Shown here: positions 48,819-58,186 of the stretch, in pieces
How the letters are laid out: each line of letters begins with the position of its first letter
Position numbering within the stretch: the stretch's first letter is position 1
Origin: Microbulbifer flavimaris
GTDB taxonomy: Bacteria > Pseudomonadota > Gammaproteobacteria > Pseudomonadales > Cellvibrionaceae
Length of the DNA: 64,000 bases
NCBI RefSeq assembly: GCF_001641755.2
Contig: NZ_LRFG02000003.1
Coordinates: forward strand, 248,001 to 312,000
Direction: 5' to 3'
Notes under the pieces: model-generated
Seen by the model: only the letters and a program-made list of their open reading frames with translations
The model's database searches: none
What the model was told of the DNA's origin: nothing
Made by a program: the position numbers and the translations under genes

Positions 48819-50936
48819 ATGGAAACCCTCGAAGTACTCAATAAATTAGAACCTATCTATTTTGCTAATGAACATAACCTCGACGAAGAGGTATTTGGCC
48901 CAATCTGCCAAACAAGTGACCACATTCGGTGCATGACCGGATATTTTTCAAGCGGCTCCCTGAGAGAATTAGCGCAGTCATTGAGTCACTTTTTAAAAAC
49001 GCAAAGTACGTCGATTAAGTTTATTATCAGTCCAAACTTATCTCAGGAAGATGCAGAAGCTTTACGAAACGCCAATTCTTCAGATAAGAACCTTATCCCT
49101 CTATTATTCCCTGGTTTTGAGCCAACAGAAGATAACCTACGGACGAGGTCTGTCGAATCACTCGCTTACCTTGTCGCAACTAGGCGAATTGAATTTAAAA
49201 TTGCGATTCAAAAGGATGGCTTATTTCATACCAAATGTTGGTTATTCGATACTGAGCATGGGCGGCTATCTGTGCATGGCTCAATCAATGCAACACAAAA
49301 TGGGTTTAGCGTTAATACAGAGCAACTAAGTATCGATAAAGAGTGGGATGGGGAAAAATCACGCAAAGTTATTTCTGCCATATCGAAAAAATTCAATACT
49401 CTTTGGGCGAATGTAAGCCAGCATGTTACAACATTCGATATTAATGATCACACACTCAATCATCTCTGTGAGATTTATCGAAATAAATCACGGGAAGGCC
49501 TTTCTCAGAGAGAAATACAACAGCGCTTAGAGTCTTGCCTGATACAAAAAGGGGAAAAAAGACTATTGCGTCGTTTAAAAATACCAGACTGGCTTAATTA
49601 CCAAACAGGCCCTTATTCCCACCAGGGCCAAGCTGTTTCTTCCTGGGTTGGTTCGGGTCGAGGCATTTTATCTATCGCAACGGGTGGTGGTAAGACACTC
49701 ACATCACTCGTCGCAGCTACGCTAGCAACGCACCAAGAAGAGTCGCTACTCGTAGTCATCGCTGTACCCACTAAAGCATTGCTAGACCAATGGGCAAAAG
49801 ATGTAGCACATTTTTCAATCGAGCCCTTTAGTAGTTTTGGCAAGACAGGTCGTGACACAAAGCGCGCACTAAAGGGGATGCTAAGAAATTTACGTCTAGG
49901 AATCTCAAAGAACGAAGTTTTAATCGTGACCCATGCGGCACTTAAATCAGACTTAGCGGATGACATAGACAAAGCTAGCAGTAGGGTTCCTATTATGCTA
50001 ATTGGTGATGAAGTCCACAATCTCGGCAGTAGTGGATTCAAGGAGGCTGCACGGGAGAGCTTCAAATATCGGCTCGGGCTTTCTGCCACTGCTGTTCGAC
50101 AATTCGATGAGGATGGGACTGCATTTCTTACTGACTACTTTGGCCCCGTTGTTTATGACTTCCCATTAGATGCGGCAATTGGCAACTGCTTGGTTCCCTA
50201 TGAGTACCATGTCCATCGGGTAGTTTTGGATGAAAATGAAGAGGAGGCTTGGTCAGAACTGACCCATCAGATACGGCAGCTTGCCTACGCGGCAGAGCTA
50301 CCTGACACAGCAAAAGAAAAGGAGAGGTGGAAACTTCTCTGTCTTCAAAGACGAAGAATCGTAGAGTCTGCTTCAGGGAAAATCGCCGCGCTAGCACAAT
50401 CGCTACCAAAAGATCGAGAAGACATTAAAAGATCATTAGTTTTTTGCACTGACAAAGATCCAGAGCAGCTCTTAGCCGTCAATGCGCTTCTCACAAGACG
50501 CTCTATCAATTTTCATCAGGTTACCGCTGAAGAGACGGCATCAAAGCAGCTCCTAGTGAACATAGTCGATTCTTTTAGCGATGGTTCACTTCAGATCTTA
50601 ACTTCAAAGCGGGTTCTTGATGAAGGATTTAATATACCCCAAACTGAAACGGCCTACTTACTCGCAAGCAATACTGTTAGAAGGCAGTGGATTCAGAGGC
50701 TAGGCCGCGTGCTGAGATCAAGTCCAGCCACGAATAAAGATCACGCAATTATTCATGACTACATTGTTATACCTAAGGTTAATGATGGTGAAATAGACAA
50801 TGATTTAGCATCACTAATTAAAGGCGAATATGAGCGAGTATCGTTTTTTTCAAAGTTAAGCAGTAACGGCTTAGAGAAGAATGGATCGCTTTCAATCATA
50901 TCCGAACTAATCTCATTGATGGAGAATAATAAATGA
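48819..50936 (+). CDS. PLD-like plus DEVH helicase, phosphorothioation-linked restriction candidate
   Basis: 705 residues. The N-terminal part (about 1-200) resembles a phospholipase D-type nuclease half: FHTKCWLFD (H137, K139) and HGSINATQNGF (153-163). An SF2 helicase follows: ATGGGKT at 287-293, DEVH at 397-400, SAT at 422-424, and QRLGRVLR near 640. This layout fits the helicase-like restriction proteins linked to dnd/ssp phosphorothioation genes. It is the first gene of an overlapping four-gene operon; its stop overlaps the next start (ATGA). Whether the PLD half is active is uncertain, since only one HxK is visible. Confidence 0.85.
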   Translation: METLEVLNKLEPIYFANEHNLDEEVFGPICQTSDHIRCMTGYFSSGSLRELAQSLSHFLKTQSTSIKFIISPNLSQEDAEALRNANSSDKNLIPLLFPGFEPTEDNLRTRSVESLAYLVATRRIEFKIAIQKDGLFHTKCWLFDTEHGRLSVHGSINATQNGFSVNTEQLSIDKEWDGEKSRKVISAISKKFNTLWANVSQHVTTFDINDHTLNHLCEIYRNKSREGLSQREIQQRLESCLIQKGEKRLLRRLKIPDWLNYQTGPYSHQGQAVSSWVGSGRGILSIATGGGKTLTSLVAATLATHQEESLLVVIAVPTKALLDQWAKDVAHFSIEPFSSFGKTGRDTKRALKGMLRNLRLGISKNEVLIVTHAALKSDLADDIDKASSRVPIMLIGDEVHNLGSSGFKEAARESFKYRLGLSATAVRQFDEDGTAFLTDYFGPVVYDFPLDAAIGNCLVPYEYHVHRVVLDENEEEAWSELTHQIRQLAYAAELPDTAKEKERWKLLCLQRRRIVESASGKIAALAQSLPKDREDIKRSLVFCTDKDPEQLLAVNALLTRRSINFHQVTAEETASKQLLVNIVDSFSDGSLQILTSKRVLDEGFNIPQTETAYLLASNTVRRQWIQRLGRVLRSSPATNKDHAIIHDYIVIPKVNDGEIDNDLASLIKGEYERVSFFSKLSSNGLEKNGSLSIISELISLMENNK

Positions 50937-51157
50937 GCATAGGTTATAAAAAGATCTCCGAGATGATTATTGATGAAATCAATGGCATTGATCATCTCAA
51001 TGAGCGGCAGAAAGGTCGACTTGAACAGCTTTGCAATAAGATTTACATGCTTGAGGCTAGCAGCAACCATAATGCATCTTCGAAAATAATTGATGACTTA
51101 ATTGGAGAGTTGTCTATGGCAGCAGATAGAATCAAAGATTTAGGAGAAAATGCGTGA
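50933..51157 (+). CDS. Small helical protein between helicase and SMC-like gene
   Basis: 74 residues, no family recognised. It is predicted mainly helical and charged (MSIGYKKISEMIIDEINGID; KGRLEQLCNKIYMLEA). The start overlaps the helicase stop (ATGA), and its stop overlaps the next start (GTGA), so it is surely translated as part of this operon and may bridge its neighbours in a complex. Small partner proteins are known in ssp/dnd restriction modules, but I cannot match this one. Confidence 0.75.
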   Translation: MSIGYKKISEMIIDEINGIDHLNERQKGRLEQLCNKIYMLEASSNHNASSKIIDDLIGELSMAADRIKDLGENA

Positions 51158-53292
51158 AACTTATTAAAGCTCACATTAGGAATTTTCGCCTATTAAAAGA
51201 TTTACTACTCGATTTCTCGACCGATGATAATAAGAACGTTACGGTTATTCGGGCAGCTAATGAAACTGGAAAAACTACTTGTAAGTCAGCTCTGCTGTGG
51301 GGACTTTTTGGTGATAAAGCGCTCCCTGGAGAGGGAAAGAAATTTCCTTTGTTTCCATCAGATATGCGAGACACCCATGATCGAGTTGAAACCAAAGTAG
51401 AGGTCGAGTTCGAATCAGATCAAGTGGTGACTATCGGTCGTGGCGCGCACGAACTCCAGAAAAAGCACTATCGCCTAACTCGCTCTTGTTATGAGTATCC
51501 CGTCGATGGTGAGCGAGTAAGGCGTGAAGCAAACTCGGTAACACTTTATGAGATCAAGCCCGAAGGCACAGATAGAGTTCTAGACTCCCATATTGATAGT
51601 GTCATCGAAAGCTGTATCCCTATCGCACTAAAAGACGTTTACATTACGGATGGTGATGCCGCCATGTCTTTTATTGAGGCTGCTGCGACTCAAGGCGTCA
51701 AGAGGAAACGTGTTAGTTCTGCTATCGAGTCTCTACTAGGATTGGACTTATTAAAAAGGACTAGCTCGCATTTGTCCCGAGCTGCTAGTCGATTCAGCTC
51801 ATTAATCGACAATACGGACTATAAAGCCAAGCTTGAACTCCTTAACAACCGCATCCTCTCTTATGAAGAAGATATTAACGATTGGGAATCCGAGCGAAAG
51901 GATCTAGAGACCTCTATCAGTGAATCTAGCATTGAACTTAGTTCGACAAGAAAGAAGATCGAGGACTTACTCAGGCTAGGGGATAAAGGCAAACTTGTTG
52001 AAAAAATGCAAAAAACAGTGCGCAGTATCGAAAAAAGTAAAGAGGGCGCTAGCCGTGCACTTACAGACATTTCAAGCCTGACTAATTCTAGTGATCTTTC
52101 TGCGGCCCTAATTTCAAAAACAGCCAAGAAAGGGATGGAACTGCTCAACGCAATGAGCAGCCAAAAGCAATTACCCAAAGTTAATGTACCAATCTTGGAA
52201 GAGCTATTAGACAGAGACAAATGCTTTTGTGGTTCAGACCTATCGAAGGAAACTGATGGCGGTCAAAAGGCCAGAGCCTCAATTGAAGCTTCGATAGAAA
52301 AAAGTCGGGCCGCGGATACAATCCAGGAATCCGCTACAAGTCTCTTCTACTCTGTAAGAAGTGAACATTTTGACGAGTGCAGGAAGGAGCGCTGGCTTGA
52401 GAGCTATGCCTCTCGCACGCAAGACTATATGGATCATAACTCCAGGCTTTCTGGTGAACAAAATGAACTCAAGCGGCTGAATGCAGAGAAAGATTCCATC
52501 GATGATTCAGCATTAATTTCATTACGTGAGCTTGAAGACCAGCTTTCCAGTAAGCTTAATTCTGCGCGGATAAATCAGGGGCAGTTAGACAGTAAAATCG
52601 ATGATGCACGGATGCGCAAGAAAGACGCAGAAGATGATCGGCGAAAGATAGAGAAAAAACTTAGCAAGACTGATTCATCAAGCGACAAGTTAGCAATAGC
52701 GAGAACCACTCAAAATCTCTTTGATCGAATCGTTGATCGGCTTCTGAAGGAAGAGCTGCGTAAAGTTAGCGACGAGATGAATCGTATTTTCCTAGAGATG
52801 ATTGGCTCGGATCCCGATGCTAATGAACTGACAATGATTACTGGTGCAGAGCTGACTGAAGATTACGATATTCTCGTCTATGGCCCAAGCGGTCACCCTC
52901 TGAACCCAGACCAGGATCTTAACGGTGCTTCACGACGGGCTATCACACTCGCATTCATTCTGGCTCTTACCAAGGTGAGCCGTGTTGAAGCACCAAATGT
53001 AATTGACACTCCCCTCGGAATGATGGCGGGGTATGTAAAACGGTCAGTACTGGAGCGAACAGCTAAGGAAGGATCCCAGGTGGTTCTGTTTCTGACGCAT
53101 GATGAAATCGCAGGGGTCGAAGATATCTTGGATGTAAAAGCTGGAAAGATCTTCACGCTAACCAATCCAGCACACTACCCACGCATGCTGGCTAATGAAC
53201 CCCAAGTTTCGGACTCTCGGATTCTTCGCTGCGAGTGCGATCACCGCTCTACTTGTGCTGTTTGTGAGCGACGTACCGGTACTTTTGCCTGA
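51154..53292 (+). CDS. SMC/Rad50-like ATPase (DndD-like)
   Basis: 712 residues from GTG 51154, with AGGAG nine bases upstream. Walker A ANETGKTT at 35-42; long coiled coils (about 185-330 and 400-530) flank a hook-like DKCFCGSDL; then the ABC signature region LNGASRRAITLAFILAL and Walker B NVIDTPLGMM. The head domain and length match DndD-type proteins of phosphorothioation systems. The last 20 residues add a Cys cluster (CECD, CAVC), possibly a zinc site. It overlaps the small gene upstream, and the next gene starts 10 bases after its stop. Confidence 0.87.
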   Translation: MKLIKAHIRNFRLLKDLLLDFSTDDNKNVTVIRAANETGKTTCKSALLWGLFGDKALPGEGKKFPLFPSDMRDTHDRVETKVEVEFESDQVVTIGRGAHELQKKHYRLTRSCYEYPVDGERVRREANSVTLYEIKPEGTDRVLDSHIDSVIESCIPIALKDVYITDGDAAMSFIEAAATQGVKRKRVSSAIESLLGLDLLKRTSSHLSRAASRFSSLIDNTDYKAKLELLNNRILSYEEDINDWESERKDLETSISESSIELSSTRKKIEDLLRLGDKGKLVEKMQKTVRSIEKSKEGASRALTDISSLTNSSDLSAALISKTAKKGMELLNAMSSQKQLPKVNVPILEELLDRDKCFCGSDLSKETDGGQKARASIEASIEKSRAADTIQESATSLFYSVRSEHFDECRKERWLESYASRTQDYMDHNSRLSGEQNELKRLNAEKDSIDDSALISLRELEDQLSSKLNSARINQGQLDSKIDDARMRKKDAEDDRRKIEKKLSKTDSSSDKLAIARTTQNLFDRIVDRLLKEELRKVSDEMNRIFLEMIGSDPDANELTMITGAELTEDYDILVYGPSGHPLNPDQDLNGASRRAITLAFILALTKVSRVEAPNVIDTPLGMMAGYVKRSVLERTAKEGSQVVLFLTHDEIAGVEDILDVKAGKIFTLTNPAHYPRMLANEPQVSDSRILRCECDHRSTCAVCERRTGTFA

Positions 53293-53302
53293 GGAGAATT
53301 TG

Positions 53303-53734
53303 ATGTCCAGTAATCCATTTGCCAGTTTCAACTTAGAAATTCCCAAAAAATATAGGGATTCGGTACTAAGCTTCAGCCAGACAAGTGGCACTAAAGCATC
53401 AGCTGAATACGCCCCTTTCAAGCGCCAAGTAGACTTTTGGTATCTTGCCTTTCTCATTGGAATTGCAAAAGAGTTAGATCCTGAGGATGAAGCAGATACC
53501 TACAATGCTATTTCAGGAACCATCTTTGGTAGTGACCCTCATAGAATTGCCCATATGCAGATCGCTTACTTAGGTCGCACCGGTAGTGTTGAAGGTCTTG
53601 CTGAACATCGGAAGGTATTTGATTTTTGCCTGGGCGTTGCCAATGCTGCTATGCCAGTTCTTCTAGCTATTCTCTCTGAACCCGACGAGCGTCCGCTATG
53701 GTCATTGCTCGATGAATTAGAGAATCTGATGTGA
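53303..53734 (+). CDS. Uncharacterised 143-residue protein, last gene of operon
   Basis: Begins at ATG 53303, with GAGGAG six bases upstream. The frame is open back to 53195, but that part lies within the SMC-like gene. The chain is soluble and helical (YAPFKRQVDFWYLAFLIGIA; FGSDPHRIAHMQIAYL). No domain recognised. It is not clearly a DndE (different length and motifs). Being cotranscribed with the helicase and SMC-like genes, it is probably a subunit of the same machine. A terminator follows at once. Confidence 0.78.
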   Translation: MSSNPFASFNLEIPKKYRDSVLSFSQTSGTKASAEYAPFKRQVDFWYLAFLIGIAKELDPEDEADTYNAISGTIFGSDPHRIAHMQIAYLGRTGSVEGLAEHRKVFDFCLGVANAAMPVLLAILSEPDERPLWSLLDELENLM

Positions 53735-53739
53735 TCATA

Positions 53740-53772
53740 AAGGAAGGTAGGCACACCGTGCCTACCAGCCTT
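53740..53772 (+). terminator. Terminator closing helicase/SMC operon
   Basis: The stem GGTAGGCAC/GTGCCTACC (53746-53766) has loop ACC; outer AAGG/CCTT pairs are set off by a 2-base internal loop, followed by CTTTT. It lies 6 bases after the last stop codon. Confidence 0.85.
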
Positions 53773-54069
53773 CTTTTGCACGTTTTAGTAATCACCTTCA
53801 GAACCGAACTCTCTGTGTTCTTAGTCATTCCTTTCCCAAATTTTATGATCGAAAATAACTTGTGCACAACTTGATCAGTAGTGCGCTGGGATCATGGAGG
53901 AACAAGCTCCGTCGCACCTCAATGCTGTTTAACATCATCGCGATGTCGTTCTAAATTCCTCAATAAACCCCGAACTGCACCATTAGCAACGGTTACAAGT
54001 ACTTACTAATCCTCTTTCAGCACATTTTGTCGAATCTAGCGCCAAATGCTGAGGCACAGTTCAGTATGC
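53773..54069. other. AT-rich gap between terminator and IS element
   Basis: About 300 bases with no credible ORF. In the undisturbed locus the promoter and 5' part of the methyltransferase gene would be expected near here, but I find none of its coding sequence to the left of the IS. The missing part therefore seems deleted, not just split. Confidence 0.5.
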
Positions 54070-54137
54070 TGACCTGCCCCCCACTTTCTAGTTCACTTAG
54101 CTTCTAGTAATGTTCATCTCCTGAGAGGAAGATGGAC

Positions 54138-54401
54138 ATGAAGAAGCGATTCACCGAAGAGCAGATTATCCCGATCCTGAAGGAGGCCGAAGCCGGCATT
54201 CCGGTCAAGGAGCTCTGCCGCAAGTACAGCATCTCGGATGCCACCTTCTATACCTGGCGCAAGAAGTACGGCGGGATGGAGGTGGCGGAGGCCCGGCGCC
54301 TCAAGGCGCTCGAGGAGGAGAATGCTCGCCTGAAGAAGCTGCTCGCCGAGTCCATGCTGGATCAGGAGGCACTCAAGGCCGCCCTTAACCGAAAGTACTA
54401 A
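54138..54401 (+). CDS. IS3-family transposase OrfA
   Basis: 87 residues from ATG 54138 (MKKRFTEEQIIPILKEAEAG). GAGGAAG at 54124-54130 serves as its ribosome site; an ATG at 54132 is too close to it. The helix-turn-helix (VKELCRKYSISDATFYTWRKKYGG) and the leucine-zipper region (LKALEEENARLKKLL) are intact. OrfA binds the IS ends and joins OrfB by programmed frameshifting in intact elements. Confidence 0.88.
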   Translation: MKKRFTEEQIIPILKEAEAGIPVKELCRKYSISDATFYTWRKKYGGMEVAEARRLKALEEENARLKKLLAESMLDQEALKAALNRKY

Positions 54402-54403
54402 CC

Positions 54404-55267
54404 GTCGGGAACAAGCGCGAGGCCGTGCGCACCATGCAGTCGGAGACGACTATCTCGGAGCGCAGGGCCTGTTCACTCGTCGGGTTATCCCGCGCATCCA
54501 TGCGATACCAGCCCCAGAAGGCCGCTGAGCCAGAGCTGGTTGAGCGTACCAAGGCAATCGCCCTGTAGCGGCGCCGCTTCGGCTACCGGAGGGTACATCA
54601 GATGCTCAGGCGAGAGGGGCTACAGGTGAACCACAAGAGGGTCTATCGGCTCTACCTCGAGGCAGGCCTCGCAGTGCGCAAGCGGCCAAAGCGCAAGCGC
54701 ATCATGGTTGAGCCACAACCGCTTGAGCTGCCGGAAGCGCCCAATGAGGTCTGGTCAATGGACTTCGTCATGGATGCAGAGGCCAACGGCCGGCGCATCA
54801 AATGCCTGACCATTGTCGATGACTGCACCAAGGAGAGCCTCGACATCCCCGTAGCCAGAGGCATCTCTGGCCACCAGGTGGCGCGCACACTGGATGCCAT
54901 AGCTGCCTTCCGGGGCTACCCGAAGGCGATCAGAACTGACCAGGGGCCGGAGTTCACCAGTAAGGCCCTGGACCAGTGGGGCTATGAGAATGGCGTTAAA
55001 TTGAAGTTAATCCAGCCGGGTAAACCGACTCAGAACGGCTACATCGAGAGCTTCAACGGCAAGTTCCGGGACGAGTGCCTCAATGAACACTGGTTCCGGG
55101 ATCTGGCACATGCGAGAGAAATCATCAGTATCTGGCGGCAGGACTATAACGAGCAGCGGCCACACTCATCCCTCGGCTATCAGACGCCGGCTGAATTTGC
55201 TGCGGTACTGAGACTGGATAAAAAAGAATCAACCACCACGGACATTACTAAGAAGACGCTGGATTAG
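54404..55267 (+). pseudogene. IS3-family transposase OrfB, nonsense mutated
   Basis: The frame reads VGNKREAVRTMQSETTISER, then RRACSLVGLSRASMRYQ, then KAIAL, a TAG at 54566-54568, and continues RRRFGYRRVHQMLRREG with the full rve/DDE integrase core (MDFVMDAEANGRR, DQGPEFTS, PHSSLGYQTPAEFAA). Homologues have a glutamine-type residue at the stop, so CAG to TAG is likely. The internal ATG at 54602 would give only a shortened protein. The element is unlikely to move by itself. Confidence 0.85.
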
Positions 55268-55284
55268 ATATTGGGGACAGGTCA

Positions 55285-56229
55285 ACCAGTAGGAACACCT
55301 TTCAGAAGTACTATTCACAGCTTGAATTTCGAACTTTTCTTGAGAAGAATCTTAAACAGAATGTTGTTGCTGTGGGACAAGGTATTTTTATAGTTTTCCG
55401 AGAAAAACTAGAAGAACAAAAATTTCTCCTTGAGCGGCAACATATCAGAAGGGATTGGCATCAACTCACTCAACGTGAGATACAAGCCCGCAGTGAAACG
55501 ATAACGAACGGCATCTTAGATAGGAATATTGAATTATTTACCGACTTCTGGGAAACGTGTCTCGACCTCGGGCGCATACCCGCCAATTCTGAGTGTGAGC
55601 TTTCTCCGCAGATCCGACGAATTGCAGGGTCTCATAACAAGGCTCACCAAGCCCTAGTACGCCATTTTGGAGCAAAACTATTTAAGGACGCAGAAAAGAA
55701 ACGTCGTGACGATCTGATCGTCTATTTTGCTCTTGGCTTATTTGACAAGCGTAAGCCACAGACGAAAATGCCAGAGAGCTTGCGAAGAGATATCAGGTTC
55801 CTTTTTAGAACTTATTCAAATGCTATCACGCAGGCACGAAATGCACCTTTTTCAGTTGCGGATCCTAAGCTAATCGAAGAAGCCGGCAGGTCCACTTTTG
55901 AGGATCTTCAGCATGGAGAGTTTATTCAAGGACATAGCTGGATAATCCACAAAGACTTATTAGACAAATTGCCTCCTATATTACGCATTTATATTGGCTG
56001 CGCCTGTCAGTTATTTGGTGAGCTTAAAAACATCCATCTCATCAAGATTCATTTCACATCAAGAAAAGTTAGCTTATTGCGTTATGATAAGTTTGAGAAA
56101 AAGGCGCCCTTGCTTGAAGAGCGCATAAAAATAAAAGTTCGAGAACAAGAAATTGATTTTTTCACTTATGGTGACCTGTTCGAAAAGCCTCCGCTTGAAA
56201 ATAAAATTAATTTTTACCAGCAACAATAA
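55285..56229 (+). pseudogene. 5'-truncated phosphorothioation-associated methyltransferase
   Basis: Reading starts at the first base after the IS: TSRNTFQKYYSQLEFRTFLE, then VVAVGQGIFIVFREKLEEQKFLLERQ. This is the segment that follows the methyltransferase domain in dnd-associated putative methyltransferases (TSRxTFQKYYxQ...APGIFYVFRDE). The remainder, to QQ at 56229, is the family's helical C-terminal region. The SAM-binding N-terminus (roughly 150-200 residues) is absent. An internal ATG at 55372 could still give 285 residues without catalysis. It converges with the DGQHR gene. Confidence 0.82.
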
Positions 56230-56261
56230 ATAAGATAGTGACTTTGATTAATCTAATCTCT

Positions 56262-58175
56262 CTATTCAAATAGTACCTTTACCTTTTCGGTTATTATCGA
56301 TTCCTTGAAAGCAACGACTTTTTGCGCCACCTCGCTTCTTTCATCGTAATCCTCGATTATCCCCTGCTTTTCCAACATCTTCTCATGTTTAGAGATTAGC
56401 TTTTCTCTGTCTGAGAACGTAAAAGATACACCGTCCTCTACTGAGGTTATAAGATCGACAATAATACTATTCAATAAGTTTACAGCTGGCTTACCATAAT
56501 CGATCTCACCGTTGATTTTTTTAAGTATACCTCTCCAAAATTCCTTACCTACGTTGGACGACTTGACAATAGGCTTAGACTTCGAAGACACCTCAAAGCT
56601 GAGTGCAAACAAGGACTCCAATGGAGATTTCGCGGGGCATAGTACTTCGTATAAGTCGTTAAATAGCTCGACAAATTCTTTTGTTGCATCAAGGAGCTCT
56701 TGCGTATCATAGCCGGCTCGATCTAGAAAATTTTCAAATAGACACTTAAAAACTGCCTTCTGCCCCATTACCGTATAAAAAATATTGGTCGAGGAGATTT
56801 CTTCAAAACCTTTCTCATACTGATCAATTTTCTTTGCTAACGATTTATTATCTTTCCGAAGCTTTTCCCTTCGACCTCTGAAAGAGCGGTAATACTCATT
56901 CAGCTCACTGTGTGTAGTAAGAACACCATGTTCCTCAGCGTAATTTATAAGGTCCGCATATGGCCCCAAGTTTCGATATACATACCTAATAGAAGGGAGA
57001 TACAGTTCCTTGAAGCGATTTTTCAATAATGAAGCAACTTTTGCACTGTAGGAAAAAAGAAATGAACTCTCTTCTTCATCATCTGTATCATTATCTGCGT
57101 CTGAAACTGCGGATGCATACAAACTAGATAGGCATTCCGACTTTCCAAATTGGGCCTCAATTTGTGGATCCGGGAGCAGCCAAGTGTCGATTTTTTTTAG
57201 CCATTTTTTTACATTACGCTGATTGATTCGGTCGTCCACAGACGAAAGCTTAGCCCCGTCAAACATTGCCGATAAGAGAACTTGCCGTATAACCAGCACA
57301 CCTGATATAGAGTTATTAGACCGATGCTTCCCGCCTTCACATTCCCAGTCAATTAATTCAGGTGGAAGCACTGGATCGAATCCGTCATTGGAATCATCGA
57401 TTAATGCTTGGGTAAATGTAGATAGCGCATCCCGGTCGTCCATAATGACTAATCGTGATTCGTCAACTTCAACCGGCGTATGGTTAATTGTTACAAATAG
57501 GTCCCTTGCAACCGCTGTCGGAGCCTTATCTGTCCGCTCACATATACCGATCAAATCGATTAATGTGATCGTTAATGAGCACTCATTAAAAGACTTATCT
57601 ATAGCGACAGCCTCTTGTAACGCTTTATAGCGATGTTGACCATCGATTATTACTGCGGACACTTTATTGCGATCCCAGACTAAGTCACCACGCTCCTCAT
57701 CAAATTCAATATTATAAATACCCCCAACAGGTGAATCGGGCTGCTGGTAACCTTCATCCTCATAGCTATAAGGTGTAAAGACACTACTACTCAAAGCCTT
57801 CAAGCCGTCACTGTCCGCTTCGTCATACGTATCGGTTGGAATATAAGAATCATCCGTCGGAATTAATACCGCAATTAACGGAGGAAAGTATTTTGTATTC
57901 CCTTTTGCAAGCAAATAGTCATGGGCTATCTGGGATGCACGCTTATGATCTAATTCACGCTGGATTAAAGTGCTTATAGGCCAATCCTGAACATTGTTTA
58001 GCTCTTCAAAAACTTTAAAATCCCTGTGGAGTGCTGAAACTTTTATATTTAACGAATAGACCTCAACAAGATCCTCGTCATAACCGAAATTTGTCTTAAA
58101 GTATGATCCCGGAGCCGAGAAATCATATTTAGCAGTATCAACTGACTGTATCTTTGACTTCTTCTTTTTTGCCAT
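56262..58175 (-). CDS. Large DGQHR-motif (DndB/ParB-like) protein
   Basis: 637 residues. The signature DGQHR is at 178-182 in VSAVIIDGQHRYKAL, with FVTINHTPVEVDESRLVIMDDRDAL after it, as in DndB-type proteins. DndB is a repressor of dnd genes of about 360 residues; this protein is far longer, with an extra 250-residue C-terminal helical half. A Lys-rich N-terminus (MAKKKKSKIQ) may bind nucleic acid. It is the last gene of the ssp-like operon, 11 bases after the GIY-YIG gene. Regulator or phosphorothioate sensor are both possible. Confidence 0.8.
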   Translation of the reverse strand: MAKKKKSKIQSVDTAKYDFSAPGSYFKTNFGYDEDLVEVYSLNIKVSALHRDFKVFEELNNVQDWPISTLIQRELDHKRASQIAHDYLLAKGNTKYFPPLIAVLIPTDDSYIPTDTYDEADSDGLKALSSSVFTPYSYEDEGYQQPDSPVGGIYNIEFDEERGDLVWDRNKVSAVIIDGQHRYKALQEAVAIDKSFNECSLTITLIDLIGICERTDKAPTAVARDLFVTINHTPVEVDESRLVIMDDRDALSTFTQALIDDSNDGFDPVLPPELIDWECEGGKHRSNNSISGVLVIRQVLLSAMFDGAKLSSVDDRINQRNVKKWLKKIDTWLLPDPQIEAQFGKSECLSSLYASAVSDADNDTDDEEESSFLFSYSAKVASLLKNRFKELYLPSIRYVYRNLGPYADLINYAEEHGVLTTHSELNEYYRSFRGRREKLRKDNKSLAKKIDQYEKGFEEISSTNIFYTVMGQKAVFKCLFENFLDRAGYDTQELLDATKEFVELFNDLYEVLCPAKSPLESLFALSFEVSSKSKPIVKSSNVGKEFWRGILKKINGEIDYGKPAVNLLNSIIVDLITSVEDGVSFTFSDREKLISKHEKMLEKQGIIEDYDERSEVAQKVVAFKESIITEKVKVLFE

Positions 58176-58186
58176 TTCTATGTCCC

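Larger units (their letters stand above)
54070..55284 (+). mobile_element. IS3-family element (IS407-like), inactivated
   Basis: About 1215 bases. The left end starts TGACCTGCCCCCCAC (54070) and the right end closes GTGGGGACAGGTCA-type (GGGGACAGGTCA, ending 55284); the ends are inverted. It holds orfA and a broken orfB. Flanking bases (ATGC left, ACCA right) do not match, so no target duplication is left, which fits a deletion next to the element. It is more GC-rich than its surroundings. Confidence 0.85.
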
